IMG/VR virus record: IMGVR_UViG_3300027799_000002 | Coordinates: 1 to 34,007 of that record | DNA from: a virus | Reading direction: 5' to 3' (one strand) | DNA length: 34,007 nucleotides | In this document: positions 8,833 to 15,616 of the stretch, piece after piece | How the letters are laid out: every line of letters begins with the position of its first letter | Position numbering within the stretch: the stretch's first letter is position 1 | Made by a program: the position numbers and the translations under genes | Notes under the pieces: model-generated | Told to the model about the DNA's origin: nothing | Database searches by the model: none | What the model saw: the letters and a program-made list of their open reading frames with translations, nothing else

Positions 8833-9300
8833 TTATGCCCAGGATGTGACTGTTACACGGCGCGCGATCTCTTGAAGCTTCTGGAAATCGCGGCGCGCAC
8901 TGTCATGGCGCGTTTGCGCCTTCTGGTAGTCCTTATATAATGGGTGCGTGTCGCGCGTGGCGCCAACATTCCGCCGTTCATACTCCTGCATGGTATGTTC
9001 TAACTTATCTCTCTTTGTGAGCGCCTCTTGCAAGGCGGAGCGAACGGTCTCTTCCGCCAGGCGCATCATTTTGGCGCGCGTCTCTGCGTTCGCCGCTTTC
9101 AGTTTTGTGACTGTGGCGGCAATGCCTTGTTCTTCGGCTGCCGTCCAATCCATATTTTTCATATTTTTTTCTCGCCATGCCAACCGCAAGCAAGGCGAGA
9201 ACAGGATTTCCGATGAGCGACACGCATAGCGGGCGGCGGCCGCCCGGCGAATTGTCCACGCTCTCCGCATAATACTTGATCTCGTCGCTTGGGTTGTCAT
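8833..9300 (-). CDS. Small phage protein with an AW-type N-terminal motif and coiled coil
   Basis: 155 aa. The start at 9300 has a strong SD (GGAGGGACACC), better than internal ATGs at 9162 and 9153. Residues about 10-45 ('IMRRAWTIRRAAAARYACRS...LRLAWREKN') match a pattern I associate with small phage and prophage proteins ('I-M-rAW-I-r-A-A...c-slAWrEa'). The remainder is a charged coiled coil ('LAEETVRSALQEALTKRDKLEHTMQEYERR'). It is the first gene after the operator-controlled promoter at 9.36 kb. Function unknown. Confidence 0.55.
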   Translation of the reverse strand: MTTQATRSSIMRRAWTIRRAAAARYACRSSEILFSPCLRLAWREKNMKNMDWTAAEEQGIAATVTKLKAANAETRAKMMRLAEETVRSALQEALTKRDKLEHTMQEYERRNVGATRDTHPLYKDYQKAQTRHDSARRDFQKLQEIARRVTVTSWA

Positions 9301-9352
9301 GGTGTCCCTCCTGTTGATTGTTTTCTGATCCCTCTCTCATCCTGACGAGACT

Positions 9353-9381
9353 AATATAATTGCACTATGCAATTTTGTCAA
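9353..9381 (-). promoter_or_regulatory. Leftward promoter with an operator in the spacer
   Basis: Reading leftward: -35 TTGACA (9376-9381), 17-nt spacer, -10 TATATT (9353-9358). The spacer is filled by the perfect dyad ATTGCA-N3-TGCAAT (9359-9373). Transcription would start near 9346, upstream of the SD of the gene starting at 9300. Occupation of the dyad would block RNA polymerase. Confidence 0.75.
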
Positions 9382-9400
9382 GTAATTTATGCAGATTTTT

Positions 9401-9415
9401 GTTGCAGAGTGCAAT
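9401..9415. promoter_or_regulatory. Second copy of the TTGCA-N3-TGCAA operator
   Basis: GTTGCA-GAG-TGCAAT repeats the spacer dyad of the neighbouring promoter with one base changed in the arms. The two centres are 42 bp apart (about four helical turns), so one dimer at each site would lie on the same face of the DNA and could cooperate. Confidence 0.6.
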
Positions 9416-9484
9416 TTTTTTAAAGGTTGAAAAACGAAATCGCCCGGCATAAGGGCAACGGCAGGAGCAGAAATTCCCCCTGAC

Positions 9485-9502
9485 CGCGCAACCGGTTGCG
9501 CG
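9485..9502. repeat. Perfect 18-bp palindrome
   Basis: CGCGCAACC/GGTTGCGCG lies 20 nt beyond the stop of the leftward gene ending at 9523 and upstream of the operator-controlled promoter. It could fold as a hairpin ending the upstream transcript, though no U-tract follows leftward, or act as another protein-binding site. Bases 9421-9522 hold no convincing gene. Confidence 0.4.
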
Positions 9503-9522
9503 AATTATATTATCGGACATAG

Positions 9523-9942
9523 CTAATCTTGCCGCGCGCGTTGCCGCCCGCGCCCTAGCAATAACGGTGTCGTCAAGATACGCTCCACAGGCCAACCAGC
9601 CAAGAGGCGTTGCCGTAACGTTTTCTGGCTAATTCCAGTCTCCCGCTCCCACTTTGAGAGCGAAAGAGTTTGCCCTCTAAAGGTGAGGCGATATTTTATG
9701 CGAGCGCCGATGTGATTATGCGCTCCGCCGCGTGGCAAGAGCGGTTCCCCCATGTTCCTCAGCCATTTCCAGGCGGTAGTGCCAGAAAAGCCCATTAAAT
9801 CACCGACTTTCATGGTTGATCGATGGCAGCGATAAAGCTGCCTCACTGCCTCCTGTGGTGAGGCATAGCCTAAGCGTTCAGCAGCCGCTTGCCAAGTCTC
9901 GGCAAGAGTGAGTTTCCCATTATATCTTTTTATGCTTTTCAT
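9523..9942 (-). CDS. DNA-binding protein with two helix-turn-helix-like segments
   Basis: 139 aa from the ATG at 9942, chosen for the GAGG upstream and because it avoids a longer overlap. Residues about 30-65 ('MKVGDLMGFSGTTAWKWLRNMG') fit a helix-turn-helix. The C-terminal 50 residues ('YRLTFRGQTLSLSKWERETGISQKTLRQRLLAGWPVERILTTP') match the small helical repeat often found at the ends of phage AP2 or homing-nuclease proteins, where it binds DNA. No HNH or GIY-YIG residues are visible, so it is more likely a regulator than a nuclease. It overlaps the upstream gene by 23 nt. Confidence 0.6.
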   Translation of the reverse strand: MKSIKRYNGKLTLAETWQAAAERLGYASPQEAVRQLYRCHRSTMKVGDLMGFSGTTAWKWLRNMGEPLLPRGGAHNHIGARIKYRLTFRGQTLSLSKWERETGISQKTLRQRLLAGWPVERILTTPLLLGRGRQRARQD

Positions 9943-10114
9943 TTTGTTTTGCCTCAAAATACAAAACCTTGAGAATGTAACGCACATCATAAATTTTCCG
10001 TTGCTGCTTGTATGCAGGGCGGGCTCGATAGTTTGCCAAATAGCATGCCTGGCATTGATTCATAGCATACAATGGCCGCTCACAATGACAACGATTACAA
10101 TGTATGATGCGCAT
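9920..10114 (-). CDS. Small zinc-ribbon protein
   Basis: 64 aa. The N-terminus carries CNRCHCERPLYAMNQCQACY, two CxxC knuckles about 11 residues apart, as in a zinc ribbon; the rest is basic ('YRARPAYKQQRKIYDVRYILKVLYFEAKQNEKHKKI'). AGGGAG lies 9 nt upstream of the ATG. Such proteins usually bind nucleic acid or protein partners. It lies between the terminase and the HTH gene; a link to packaging is possible but unproven. Confidence 0.55.
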   Translation of the reverse strand: MRIIHCNRCHCERPLYAMNQCQACYLANYRARPAYKQQRKIYDVRYILKVLYFEAKQNEKHKKI

Positions 10115-10182
10115 ACATCAATTCTCCCTGCACACTTGCCTGTTGTAGCAGAATCTCGTAACTATCTCCGAGGAGAATCTTG

Positions 10183-11478
10183 TTATATTCCATAAATTGA
10201 CAATGCAACCTCGTCAATGCCGCCAAATGGCACATTTTCGGCGGTTATGTCATGTAAATAACGGAGGGCGTCGAGACTATGATCGTATTTCTTTTCCGGG
10301 ACATCTTGCCCCGGTTTCCATGCGTACATCTCGAAATCCCCGATAGTCTTTTCGCATATCGGGTCAAGCGTGAGACGTGGCCGGCCATCGCCCTGTATAA
10401 TCAGCCGATCTTGTAAGGCGCGAATCCCGTCTAATACCCGCCCCTTACCACCCTCGGCCGGCAGGTTCCGGTCTTGCAAATCGGCAATCAGCCCTGCTGC
10501 CGCAGCGTCCACCGCGCAGCATATAACATCATATTCCCTGGCCCATGCGTAGGCTTGCTCCACGAGATCGGCCCGCAGCACCCCGCTCCGATAAAATTCC
10601 CGCGCCACATGCCAACGTCCATCATTATCTATCCCAATCAATAAGATGACTGCTGGGTTAGTATAGCCCTCATCAATGGCCAATGCCCAAGATTGCATTT
10701 CAGCATCCGGACGTGATCGGACGTGGACGGCCAGATCAAACGTGTCAAAAACTACCCCTTCCGATTGTACCCACAAGCCCAATACAAGCCGTTGATACAT
10801 AATGCCCGTCAAGCGCTCCAATGCGTTAAGATAATCCGGGGGGTTATTGGGATTATCCGTCGCTTTGGAATAATAGACGGAGGCCTCGCAATGTTTGATC
10901 AAGTCGTAAATCCAATGACGCGGTCCGCCAGGGTTTGTAGTCAATAGAATTTGACGGTACGGGCCGGCCGTGCCGCGTAACCGGCCAGACACCTCTTCAA
11001 AATCCTGCCGAGAGAACGCGTTAGCTTCCTCAAGCCATACTCCGTCCAGCCCTCCCGCCCCACCAATCGAACGGATTGACTCTCGCTGTTTCTCGTCTAA
11101 CATCCCCCCGGAATAGATGACGGAGCCGTTGGCGTAAAAAAACGCTCCCATGCTTTTGGAGTACGTCACGCATGGGTCTCCCGCCATCATTGTCTGCGCA
11201 AAAAATGGGACAATCGACCGAGAACACCATTCTCGCGCCTTACGCAGGATAAGCCAGGTTGCCTTCGGGTAGGTTCGACAGTAAGCATGAACTTTTTCGG
11301 CGGCGACGCGGGATTTGCCCCCGCCCGCGCTGCCGGTCAATAAAACCACCGGGGCGCAATCTGTCAAAGGCGCGATCTGCCAGGGAAGCGGCGCAAAGCA
11401 ATGCCGCGCTTGTTCTGATAATTGTTCCCGCAGTCGTTCCGATAGATGCGTTTTGGCGGCTTGTTTGCTAAGAATCAT
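10183..11478 (-). CDS. terL: Terminase large subunit (TerL)
   Basis: 431 aa packaging motor. N-terminal ATPase: Walker A GSAGGGKS (residues 49-56), Walker B with catalytic Glu in LDGVWLEE (144-151), and the coupling motif LLTTNPGG (about 177-184). C-terminal RNase H-like nuclease: LAIDEG (Asp268), CAVDAAAAG near 330, and DHSLDALRYL near 405 supply the acidic metal ligands. The length is normal. It overlaps the preceding gene by 4 nt (ATGA). It is on the strand opposite to, and about 15 kb from, the portal gene, which is unusual since terL normally sits next to the portal. Confidence 0.95.
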   Translation of the reverse strand: MILSKQAAKTHLSERLREQLSEQARHCFAPLPWQIAPLTDCAPVVLLTGSAGGGKSRVAAEKVHAYCRTYPKATWLILRKAREWCSRSIVPFFAQTMMAGDPCVTYSKSMGAFFYANGSVIYSGGMLDEKQRESIRSIGGAGGLDGVWLEEANAFSRQDFEEVSGRLRGTAGPYRQILLTTNPGGPRHWIYDLIKHCEASVYYSKATDNPNNPPDYLNALERLTGIMYQRLVLGLWVQSEGVVFDTFDLAVHVRSRPDAEMQSWALAIDEGYTNPAVILLIGIDNDGRWHVAREFYRSGVLRADLVEQAYAWAREYDVICCAVDAAAAGLIADLQDRNLPAEGGKGRVLDGIRALQDRLIIQGDGRPRLTLDPICEKTIGDFEMYAWKPGQDVPEKKYDHSLDALRYLHDITAENVPFGGIDEVALSIYGI

Positions 11479-11825
11479 TGCTTAAAAAGCGACAACTGAA
11501 CAGGTAATCCCCGCTTGTCCAGTTCATCTGTATATTTTTGCGCGAATTCCCGGAGAAAGCTCTCAATGCGCTTGCGCGTCCGTGGGGCAAGCCGCTCCTT
11601 ATCTAATTCCGCAAAGAGATTGGCCATAATCGTAGCAAGGGCAGCCTCAGAAAATAATGGGGGAGGATAAAAGATAGCGAGCAGGCGCGGATCGCACTCA
11701 AATGTCCGAGTAATAATACGCTGGACAAGCATACCCGTCTCATCCTGCGTTTCGCGGATCTGAATTTTACCCTCCGCCAATTGTCGGCGGAGCGTTTCAT
11801 TAAATAAAGATTTTAGGTTTTCCAC
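11475..11825 (-). CDS. Protein encoded just before TerL, possible small terminase partner
   Basis: 116 aa from a GTG start, overlapping terL by 4 nt (ATGA) and the upstream gene by 13 nt. Helical and charged ('LATIMANLFAELDKERLAPRTRKRIESFLREFAQKYTDELDKRG'). Its position is where a small terminase (TerS) would lie, but there is no obvious N-terminal helix-turn-helix, so the assignment is tentative. No SD is seen, so translation probably depends on the upstream gene. Confidence 0.45.
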   Translation of the reverse strand: MENLKSLFNETLRRQLAEGKIQIRETQDETGMLVQRIITRTFECDPRLLAIFYPPPLFSEAALATIMANLFAELDKERLAPRTRKRIESFLREFAQKYTDELDKRGLPVQLSLFKQ

Positions 11826-12067
11826 AAATGTTTGCAGAGATGCTTGTCGAGAATATCCGCCAAATCCAGATTATCACTCCAATTATTATCGCCAAACTCC
11901 TCACAGAGACGACGCAATACTACCAACGCAGCATTACGTTCTTCTACAAGTACCGCATACGCTCGTTCTTGCGGTTCCAGATGCATCAGACTTTCCCGCA
12001 ACACCGTTCGCCACGCCGAACGCTGGCCTGCCTCGTAAATTTTCTCATCTCTTTCAGATAGAATCAT
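11813..12067 (-). CDS. Small helical protein, unknown
   Basis: 84 aa, starting inside the end of the methyltransferase gene (14-nt overlap). Charged helices ('ERDEKIYEAGQRSAWRTVLRESLMHLEPQERAYAVLVEERNAALVVLRRLCEEFG') and an acidic C-terminal segment ('NNWSDNLDLADILDKHL'). It may act with the following gene in front of terL. No family recognised. Confidence 0.45.
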   Translation of the reverse strand: MILSERDEKIYEAGQRSAWRTVLRESLMHLEPQERAYAVLVEERNAALVVLRRLCEEFGDNNWSDNLDLADILDKHLCKHLWKT

Positions 12068-13313
12068 ATCGTTTTGCCTGTTGCCCCGTGTACCGTTCCC
12101 ACCGTCGAATAATCACCGTGCAATAATGCGGGTCAAGTTCCATCATCAAACACTGCCGATTCAACTTCTCACAGGCGATCAGGGTTGAACCTGAACCGCC
12201 AAATAAATCAACCACAACATCCTGTGGTTTGCTAAACTGTTCTAAAAACCATTTAATCATCCGAACTGGTTTTTGATTTGGGTGCATTCGTGATAAAGGC
12301 TTACTTTTTTGAAATTCATCTGTTTCGAATTGTAATCCACATGCCCCAAACCATTGATAGCGCAAGATTTTTCGACTATGCTTGTTCTTTGACCAGCACG
12401 TTTCAAATTCTGCCAAAGAAAATTCTACATGTTCAAGTCCTTCTGCTCGCTTATCCCAAACATACCAAGACCCTTTATTTTTATTGGGTATGCGTTCAGC
12501 GTAATAATCCGCCCCCCATAAAAACATTTCAGAAACTTTGGGAAAAAATTCAAACAGAAATGATGGATCAAAATCTTTGTCATCTCCGATAACTCGTTTA
12601 TAATTTCTTCCAGATGCGGCTGTTTCACTGAGACGATTATGCTTTCCAGTTCGTTTCGCCTTCTTTCTGGTTTGCTCTGTAATTGATGAAAAATTTGTGT
12701 CAAGATTCATCCCATACGGTGGATCGGTGAAAACCATCGCAACTGCATCCTGTGTCAGTAAGCGATTCAGGTTTTCTTTTGATGTGCTATCTCCACACAA
12801 TAGCCGATGGCTTCCGACTTGCCACAAGTCGCCAAGTTTCGTGATGGGTTCTTCTTCAACGTCTGGAATCGTATCATCGGCTTCATCATCCAGCGTGGGG
12901 TCAGTTTGTCCTCCGAGTAAATCAGGGAGTTCCAGCGATGAAAACCAATCGTTATTGATACCTAACGCCGCAAAGTCGAATTCTGGCATACTGCCCAGAA
13001 TATTAGAGAGTTCCGCACTCAGCAAGTTGTTATTCCATCCGCCTTCATTGGTGCGGTTATCCGCAATTCTGGCCAGGCGCACTTGCTCCGGGGTTAAATC
13101 CGTTCTGACTACAACCGGGAACTCTTTTAGGCCTAACGACTGCGCTGCTTTTAATCGGCCATGTCCTTTAATAATGATGCCGTTACCATCAACCACGATA
13201 GGTTGATCAATCTTGAATTCCCGAATTGACTTTGCAATCCATTCAACATTGTGGAATTTTGGATTGTTCTCGTAAGGATGAATCTTCTCTATCGGCCAAA
13301 TTTCAATATTCAT
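12054..13313 (-). CDS. ParB-like domain fused to an N6-adenine/N4-cytosine DNA methyltransferase
   Basis: 419 aa. Residues 1-90 form a ParB/sulfiredoxin-like domain ('NPKFHNVEWIAKSIREFKIDQPIVV...IIKGHGRLKAAQSLG', with GHGR as nucleotide-binding core). The methyltransferase follows: catalytic DPPY at 197-200, and the SAM-binding FGGSGS motif near residue 370. The catalytic motif precedes the SAM motif, as in beta-class enzymes. Phages and prophages commonly carry this fusion; it modifies phage DNA, giving protection from restriction or marking DNA for packaging. Good SD (GGAGA) inside the end of the upstream gene; 11-nt overlap. Confidence 0.9.
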   Translation of the reverse strand: MNIEIWPIEKIHPYENNPKFHNVEWIAKSIREFKIDQPIVVDGNGIIIKGHGRLKAAQSLGLKEFPVVVRTDLTPEQVRLARIADNRTNEGGWNNNLLSAELSNILGSMPEFDFAALGINNDWFSSLELPDLLGGQTDPTLDDEADDTIPDVEEEPITKLGDLWQVGSHRLLCGDSTSKENLNRLLTQDAVAMVFTDPPYGMNLDTNFSSITEQTRKKAKRTGKHNRLSETAASGRNYKRVIGDDKDFDPSFLFEFFPKVSEMFLWGADYYAERIPNKNKGSWYVWDKRAEGLEHVEFSLAEFETCWSKNKHSRKILRYQWFGACGLQFETDEFQKSKPLSRMHPNQKPVRMIKWFLEQFSKPQDVVVDLFGGSGSTLIACEKLNRQCLMMELDPHYCTVIIRRWERYTGQQAKRYDSI

Positions 13314-13833
13314 ACATATTCTCCGGCAGAAGTTCAGGATAGATTAAATATTCAAAATAAGGCAATTGTTCAATGGCGTCGCAAAAAATCCCCCAATCGG
13401 GATGACGATGTTTTCGTCGCGCCTTATAAACATGCCGCAAAGCCTGGTAACTCATCATCACCCCACGTTCATATATTTTCTGCGGCAAATCCGCTTGTTT
13501 TTTTTCGGCCAACGCATCCCCGCTTAAATCCTTCAATTCGCCGTGCATTGTTGAACTGGTAGAGAGACATTCAACACCATGTCGGTAGGTTTCGAATTCA
13601 ATTAAAAATCCTACCTGCATAAATACCCGAAACCACACCATAATCCCGCGCAGAGCTTTAGCGTGGTCATCACCCGCTAAAATGAGTTTCGCCGCCAGAC
13701 ATAAGTCCTCCGATGGAATAGGGAGATTTCGATTTAACACATAGCACGCATTATGCGGCAAACGCATATCTTCCAGGCTCTCATAGATTCCAGCGATTAA
13801 CCTGGTTTGCACTTTTAACGGTATGTAGTACAT
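13303..13833 (-). CDS. Phage protein with weak similarity to ThyX
   Basis: 176 aa. The segment YRHGVECLSTSSTM recalls the ThyX signature RHRxxSxNxxSxRY, and the C-terminus has a conserved-looking SYQALRHVYKARRKHRHPDW stretch. Several ThyX ligands are changed (the second Arg of RHR is Gly and the Asn is missing), so flavin-dependent thymidylate synthesis is not assured. Similar proteins are, as far as I recall, annotated as hypothetical in many phages. There is no SD before the ATG; the CRISPR-repeat-like element ends 15 nt upstream of it. Confidence 0.5.
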   Translation of the reverse strand: MYYIPLKVQTRLIAGIYESLEDMRLPHNACYVLNRNLPIPSEDLCLAAKLILAGDDHAKALRGIMVWFRVFMQVGFLIEFETYRHGVECLSTSSTMHGELKDLSGDALAEKKQADLPQKIYERGVMMSYQALRHVYKARRKHRHPDWGIFCDAIEQLPYFEYLIYPELLPENMYEY

Positions 13834-13848
13834 ATTTCAACAACAGAC

Positions 13849-13867
13849 GTTTCAATCCACGCGCCCG
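13849..13867 (-). repeat. Solitary partial CRISPR repeat-like element (type I-C 3' half)
   Basis: The top strand reads GTTTCAATCCACGCGCCCG. On the transcribed (leftward) strand this is CGGGCGCGTGGATTGAAAC, equal to positions 14-32 of common 32-nt type I-C repeats as I remember them. The 5' half, which would supply the other hairpin arm, is absent. It lies in a 43-nt gap between two leftward genes and is in sense orientation within their mRNA. No second repeat and no cas gene are visible in the window. Confidence 0.5.
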
Positions 13868-13876
13868 TTCACTGGT

Positions 13877-14467
13877 TTATCTTGAAATGACAGCATCCTC
13901 CGGTTTTAACGGTAACGGTTTCTCTCCGATTAATGCCCGGAAATTCACAGGAACGAGGGCGCGTTGTTCACGTTCGCGATCTGCGCTGGTTGCGAGGGCT
14001 TGCCGCATGGCCAATGGGAGTTGCGCCCGCGCTTGTTGCGCGGCCTGGTATGCCTCGAAAAATCTCAGGAAATTTGACCGCAAAAGATCCTCATTCTCGG
14101 ATTGACGGATCGCCTGCCAACCGAATGACCGGGCGGCATCCGCCACGAAGGGCGGGAGGGACGCGCGTTTCCCTAATTGCACGGCTCGCAGAATCATGCC
14201 CCAGGCGTCCAGTGCCGTCATCTGGCTTTCCGGGTTCGCAAACGCCGCGCAATGGCGGCGAATATCCGCAATCGTTGGCGGCCATTCCGACTGCATGATA
14301 TGCTTCGCGATGGCATCAGATACCTCGCGATATGATAGATCCGCCAACATCGTAGTCCACGCCTGAACAAACGCCGCCAATTCCTGCGTCTCAGACGGCA
14401 GTTTGAATTTTCCCTGATAAAATTGAGAAATCAGGGTAACAACTTTCAACGTTTCCGGTTTTGTCAT
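13877..14467 (-). CDS. Helicase loader/inhibitor of the SPP1 G39P type
   Basis: About 196 aa. The N-terminal 75 residues ('LKVVTLISQFYQGKFKLPSETQELAAFVQAWTTMLADLSY', 'IADIRRH') fit the G39P family, which binds the replicative DnaB-type helicase and brings it to the initiator at the origin. The C-terminal half is a helical Ala/Gln-rich extension. The start at 14467 has GAGG at proper spacing; the ATG at 14476 directly abuts that site. It overlaps the initiator gene, reproducing the SPP1 order gene 38 (initiator), gene 39 (loader). No helicase gene is visible, so the host helicase is presumably used. Confidence 0.75.
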   Translation of the reverse strand: MTKPETLKVVTLISQFYQGKFKLPSETQELAAFVQAWTTMLADLSYREVSDAIAKHIMQSEWPPTIADIRRHCAAFANPESQMTALDAWGMILRAVQLGKRASLPPFVADAARSFGWQAIRQSENEDLLRSNFLRFFEAYQAAQQARAQLPLAMRQALATSADREREQRALVPVNFRALIGEKPLPLKPEDAVISR

Positions 14468-15326
14468 CTTGTCCATCCTCTAAAATAATTATGTTGTCGT
14501 TCTCGTCAAACCGCAACCGCGCCATCGCGTCCAGCGTTTTGCGGAATGGTGTGCGATCATCTTTTTCATATTTCTTGGCCGGTTGTCCAGGTACAATGCC
14601 CTTTTTGCGGTCAGCATCAATCCATGACCGCAGTCCCGCATAATGATTGGAAATTGGTCTTTCAGGGTGGTTGATCTGCCAGGCTGACATTGATTCAATC
14701 AAGCCATGCAACGCGATATCGGCTTTGCCGTTGAGTGTCGGAAAGGATGCCTTGAGATATTCCAATAGCTTTTTTTGCTCTATCTCAGAAAGATGAACGT
14801 TCTGAAACTCTCCGAAGACTGGAAAAGAATTTCGAGAGGGAAGCACGGGGGGGGCGGGGGGCTGTTCGCTTTGCCGCTCTTGCGGCTCCCCCTCCCCCTC
14901 TCTTTCTTTCTTGTTAATTCTTTCTTGTTTAAGATCATGATCATGAGAGACATTTTTGTCCATAGATATAGACATTTTGGGGGATACCCTATGGACATTT
15001 TTGTCCATAGATATAGACATTTTTGGGGATACCCTATCACCTCTTTTGCTATAATTCAGGGTAATTTCACGACGATTTCCCATTTTTTTGTTAATTTTGA
15101 TATTCACGTGTCCTGCTTTTTGTAATAAAAGCATGAGCCGAGAAACTTGTTTAACTGACAAATCAAATACTCGCGTAAAGTATTGATTCCCAGCATAGCA
15201 TATACCTTCCTTATCACATAATGCAGAAATTTCGGAATATAATAGACGGGCCATCGGGGGAATTGAAGAATCATAACGAACTACGGCAGGAAGGATTGCC
15301 CAAAATCCTGGTTTTTCATTATCCAT
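14391..15326 (-). CDS. Replication initiator with N-terminal winged helix
   Basis: 311 aa from MDNEKPGFWAILPAVVRYD; the ATG at 15326 follows a GAGAGAAAA site. The N-terminal 85 residues form the helix-turn-helix typical of phage initiators ('SSIPPMARLLYSEISALCDKEG', 'VSRLMLLLQKAGHVNIKI'). Two tandem 15-residue repeats (RVSPKMSISMDKNVH, then nearly the same again) follow at about residues 96-126, then a low-complexity acidic/Pro linker, then a DnaD-like C-terminus. It starts 8 nt inside the stop of the upstream regulator. By analogy with SPP1 gene 38 or lambda O it should bind an origin, and its own internal DNA repeats are a candidate. Confidence 0.8.
   Translation of the reverse strand: MDNEKPGFWAILPAVVRYDSSIPPMARLLYSEISALCDKEGICYAGNQYFTRVFDLSVKQVSRLMLLLQKAGHVNIKINKKMGNRREITLNYSKRGDRVSPKMSISMDKNVHRVSPKMSISMDKNVSHDHDLKQERINKKEREGEGEPQERQSEQPPAPPVLPSRNSFPVFGEFQNVHLSEIEQKKLLEYLKASFPTLNGKADIALHGLIESMSAWQINHPERPISNHYAGLRSWIDADRKKGIVPGQPAKKYEKDDRTPFRKTLDAMARLRFDENDNIIILEDGQDDKTGNVESCYPDFSILSGKIQTAV
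14949..15037. repeat. Two tandem 45-bp repeats within the initiator gene; candidate origin
   Basis: Two 44-nt copies (14949-14992 and 14994-15037), differing by one base, at a 45-nt period, so the reading frame is kept. Each copy holds the dyad GTC-CATAGATATA-GAC and a GGGgatACCC dyad. Iterons inside the initiator gene are how lambda (gene O) and SPP1 (gene 38) specify their origins; that these repeats act so is inference. Confidence 0.5.
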
Positions 15327-15522
15327 TGTATTTTCTCTCAGATTGCAATGATAGGGATGATTGGGATATATTAGCATGTTTCGCCTTTTCTTCATCGATA
15401 AACTCATTTACTAGGCGAAGTAAAACATCTGACATGCCACCAAAACGAGCGGAGACTGCCTGGAATTGATCTTTAACATCAGAAGGAACTCTAAAATTTA
15501 TCACTTTAATTTTTGTCTTCAT
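15319..15522 (-). CDS. Ribbon-helix-helix-like regulator
   Basis: 67 aa from MKTKIKVINFRVPSDVKDQF. 'KVINFRVPSDVKDQFQAVSARFGGMSDVLLRLVNEFIDEEK' fits a ribbon-helix-helix repressor: a short strand, then two helices joined by a Gly-Met-Ser turn. A longer frame begins at 15546, but that ATG lies inside the promoter spacer. The promoter's predicted start site coincides with the ATG at 15522, so the mRNA is predicted leaderless. It is the first gene of the replication/packaging operon and may repress its own and the divergent promoter. Confidence 0.65.
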   Translation of the reverse strand: MKTKIKVINFRVPSDVKDQFQAVSARFGGMSDVLLRLVNEFIDEEKAKHANISQSSLSLQSERKYNG

Positions 15523-15528
15523 AGTTTT

Positions 15529-15557
15529 AATATATGATTTATACATACAAAAGTCAA
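15529..15557 (-). promoter_or_regulatory. Leftward promoter of the replication-packaging operon
   Basis: -35 TTGACT (15552-15557), 17-nt spacer, -10 TATATT (15529-15534). The expected start site (+1) is 15522, the A of the first ATG, so no leader is predicted. The divergent rightward promoter begins 25 bp away. Confidence 0.7.
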
Positions 15558-15581
15558 GCGATTTTTTGCAGAATTTTTAGA

Positions 15582-15610
15582 TTGACGAGAATCGCCAATC
15601 TTCCTATATT
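15582..15610 (+). promoter_or_regulatory. Rightward promoter of the MazG-like gene
   Basis: -35 TTGACG (15582-15587), 17-nt spacer, -10 TATATT (15605-15610). The expected +1 is 15617, the A of an in-frame ATG. It mirrors the divergent promoter to its left in spacing and in predicted leaderless start. Confidence 0.7.
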
Positions 15611-15616
15611 ATGGAC

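Noticed and set aside
9005-9340. Leftward 111-aa ORF overlapping the 155-aa protein gene
   Set aside because: Its N-terminal part looks protein-like, but the neighbouring frame has a strong SD and a recognisable N-terminal pattern; this one runs into Arg/His-rich shadow sequence.
9365-9595. 76-aa leftward ORF across the 9.4 kb gap
   Set aside because: It ends within the operator-containing promoter spacer, has no ribosome site and starts inside another gene.
12697-13206. 169-aa rightward ORF opposite the methyltransferase
   Set aside because: Ser/Pro-rich shadow of the methyltransferase; no promoter or SD.
13849-13867. Full CRISPR array
   Set aside because: Only a single partial repeat is present; there is no second repeat or spacer series, so an array is not supported.
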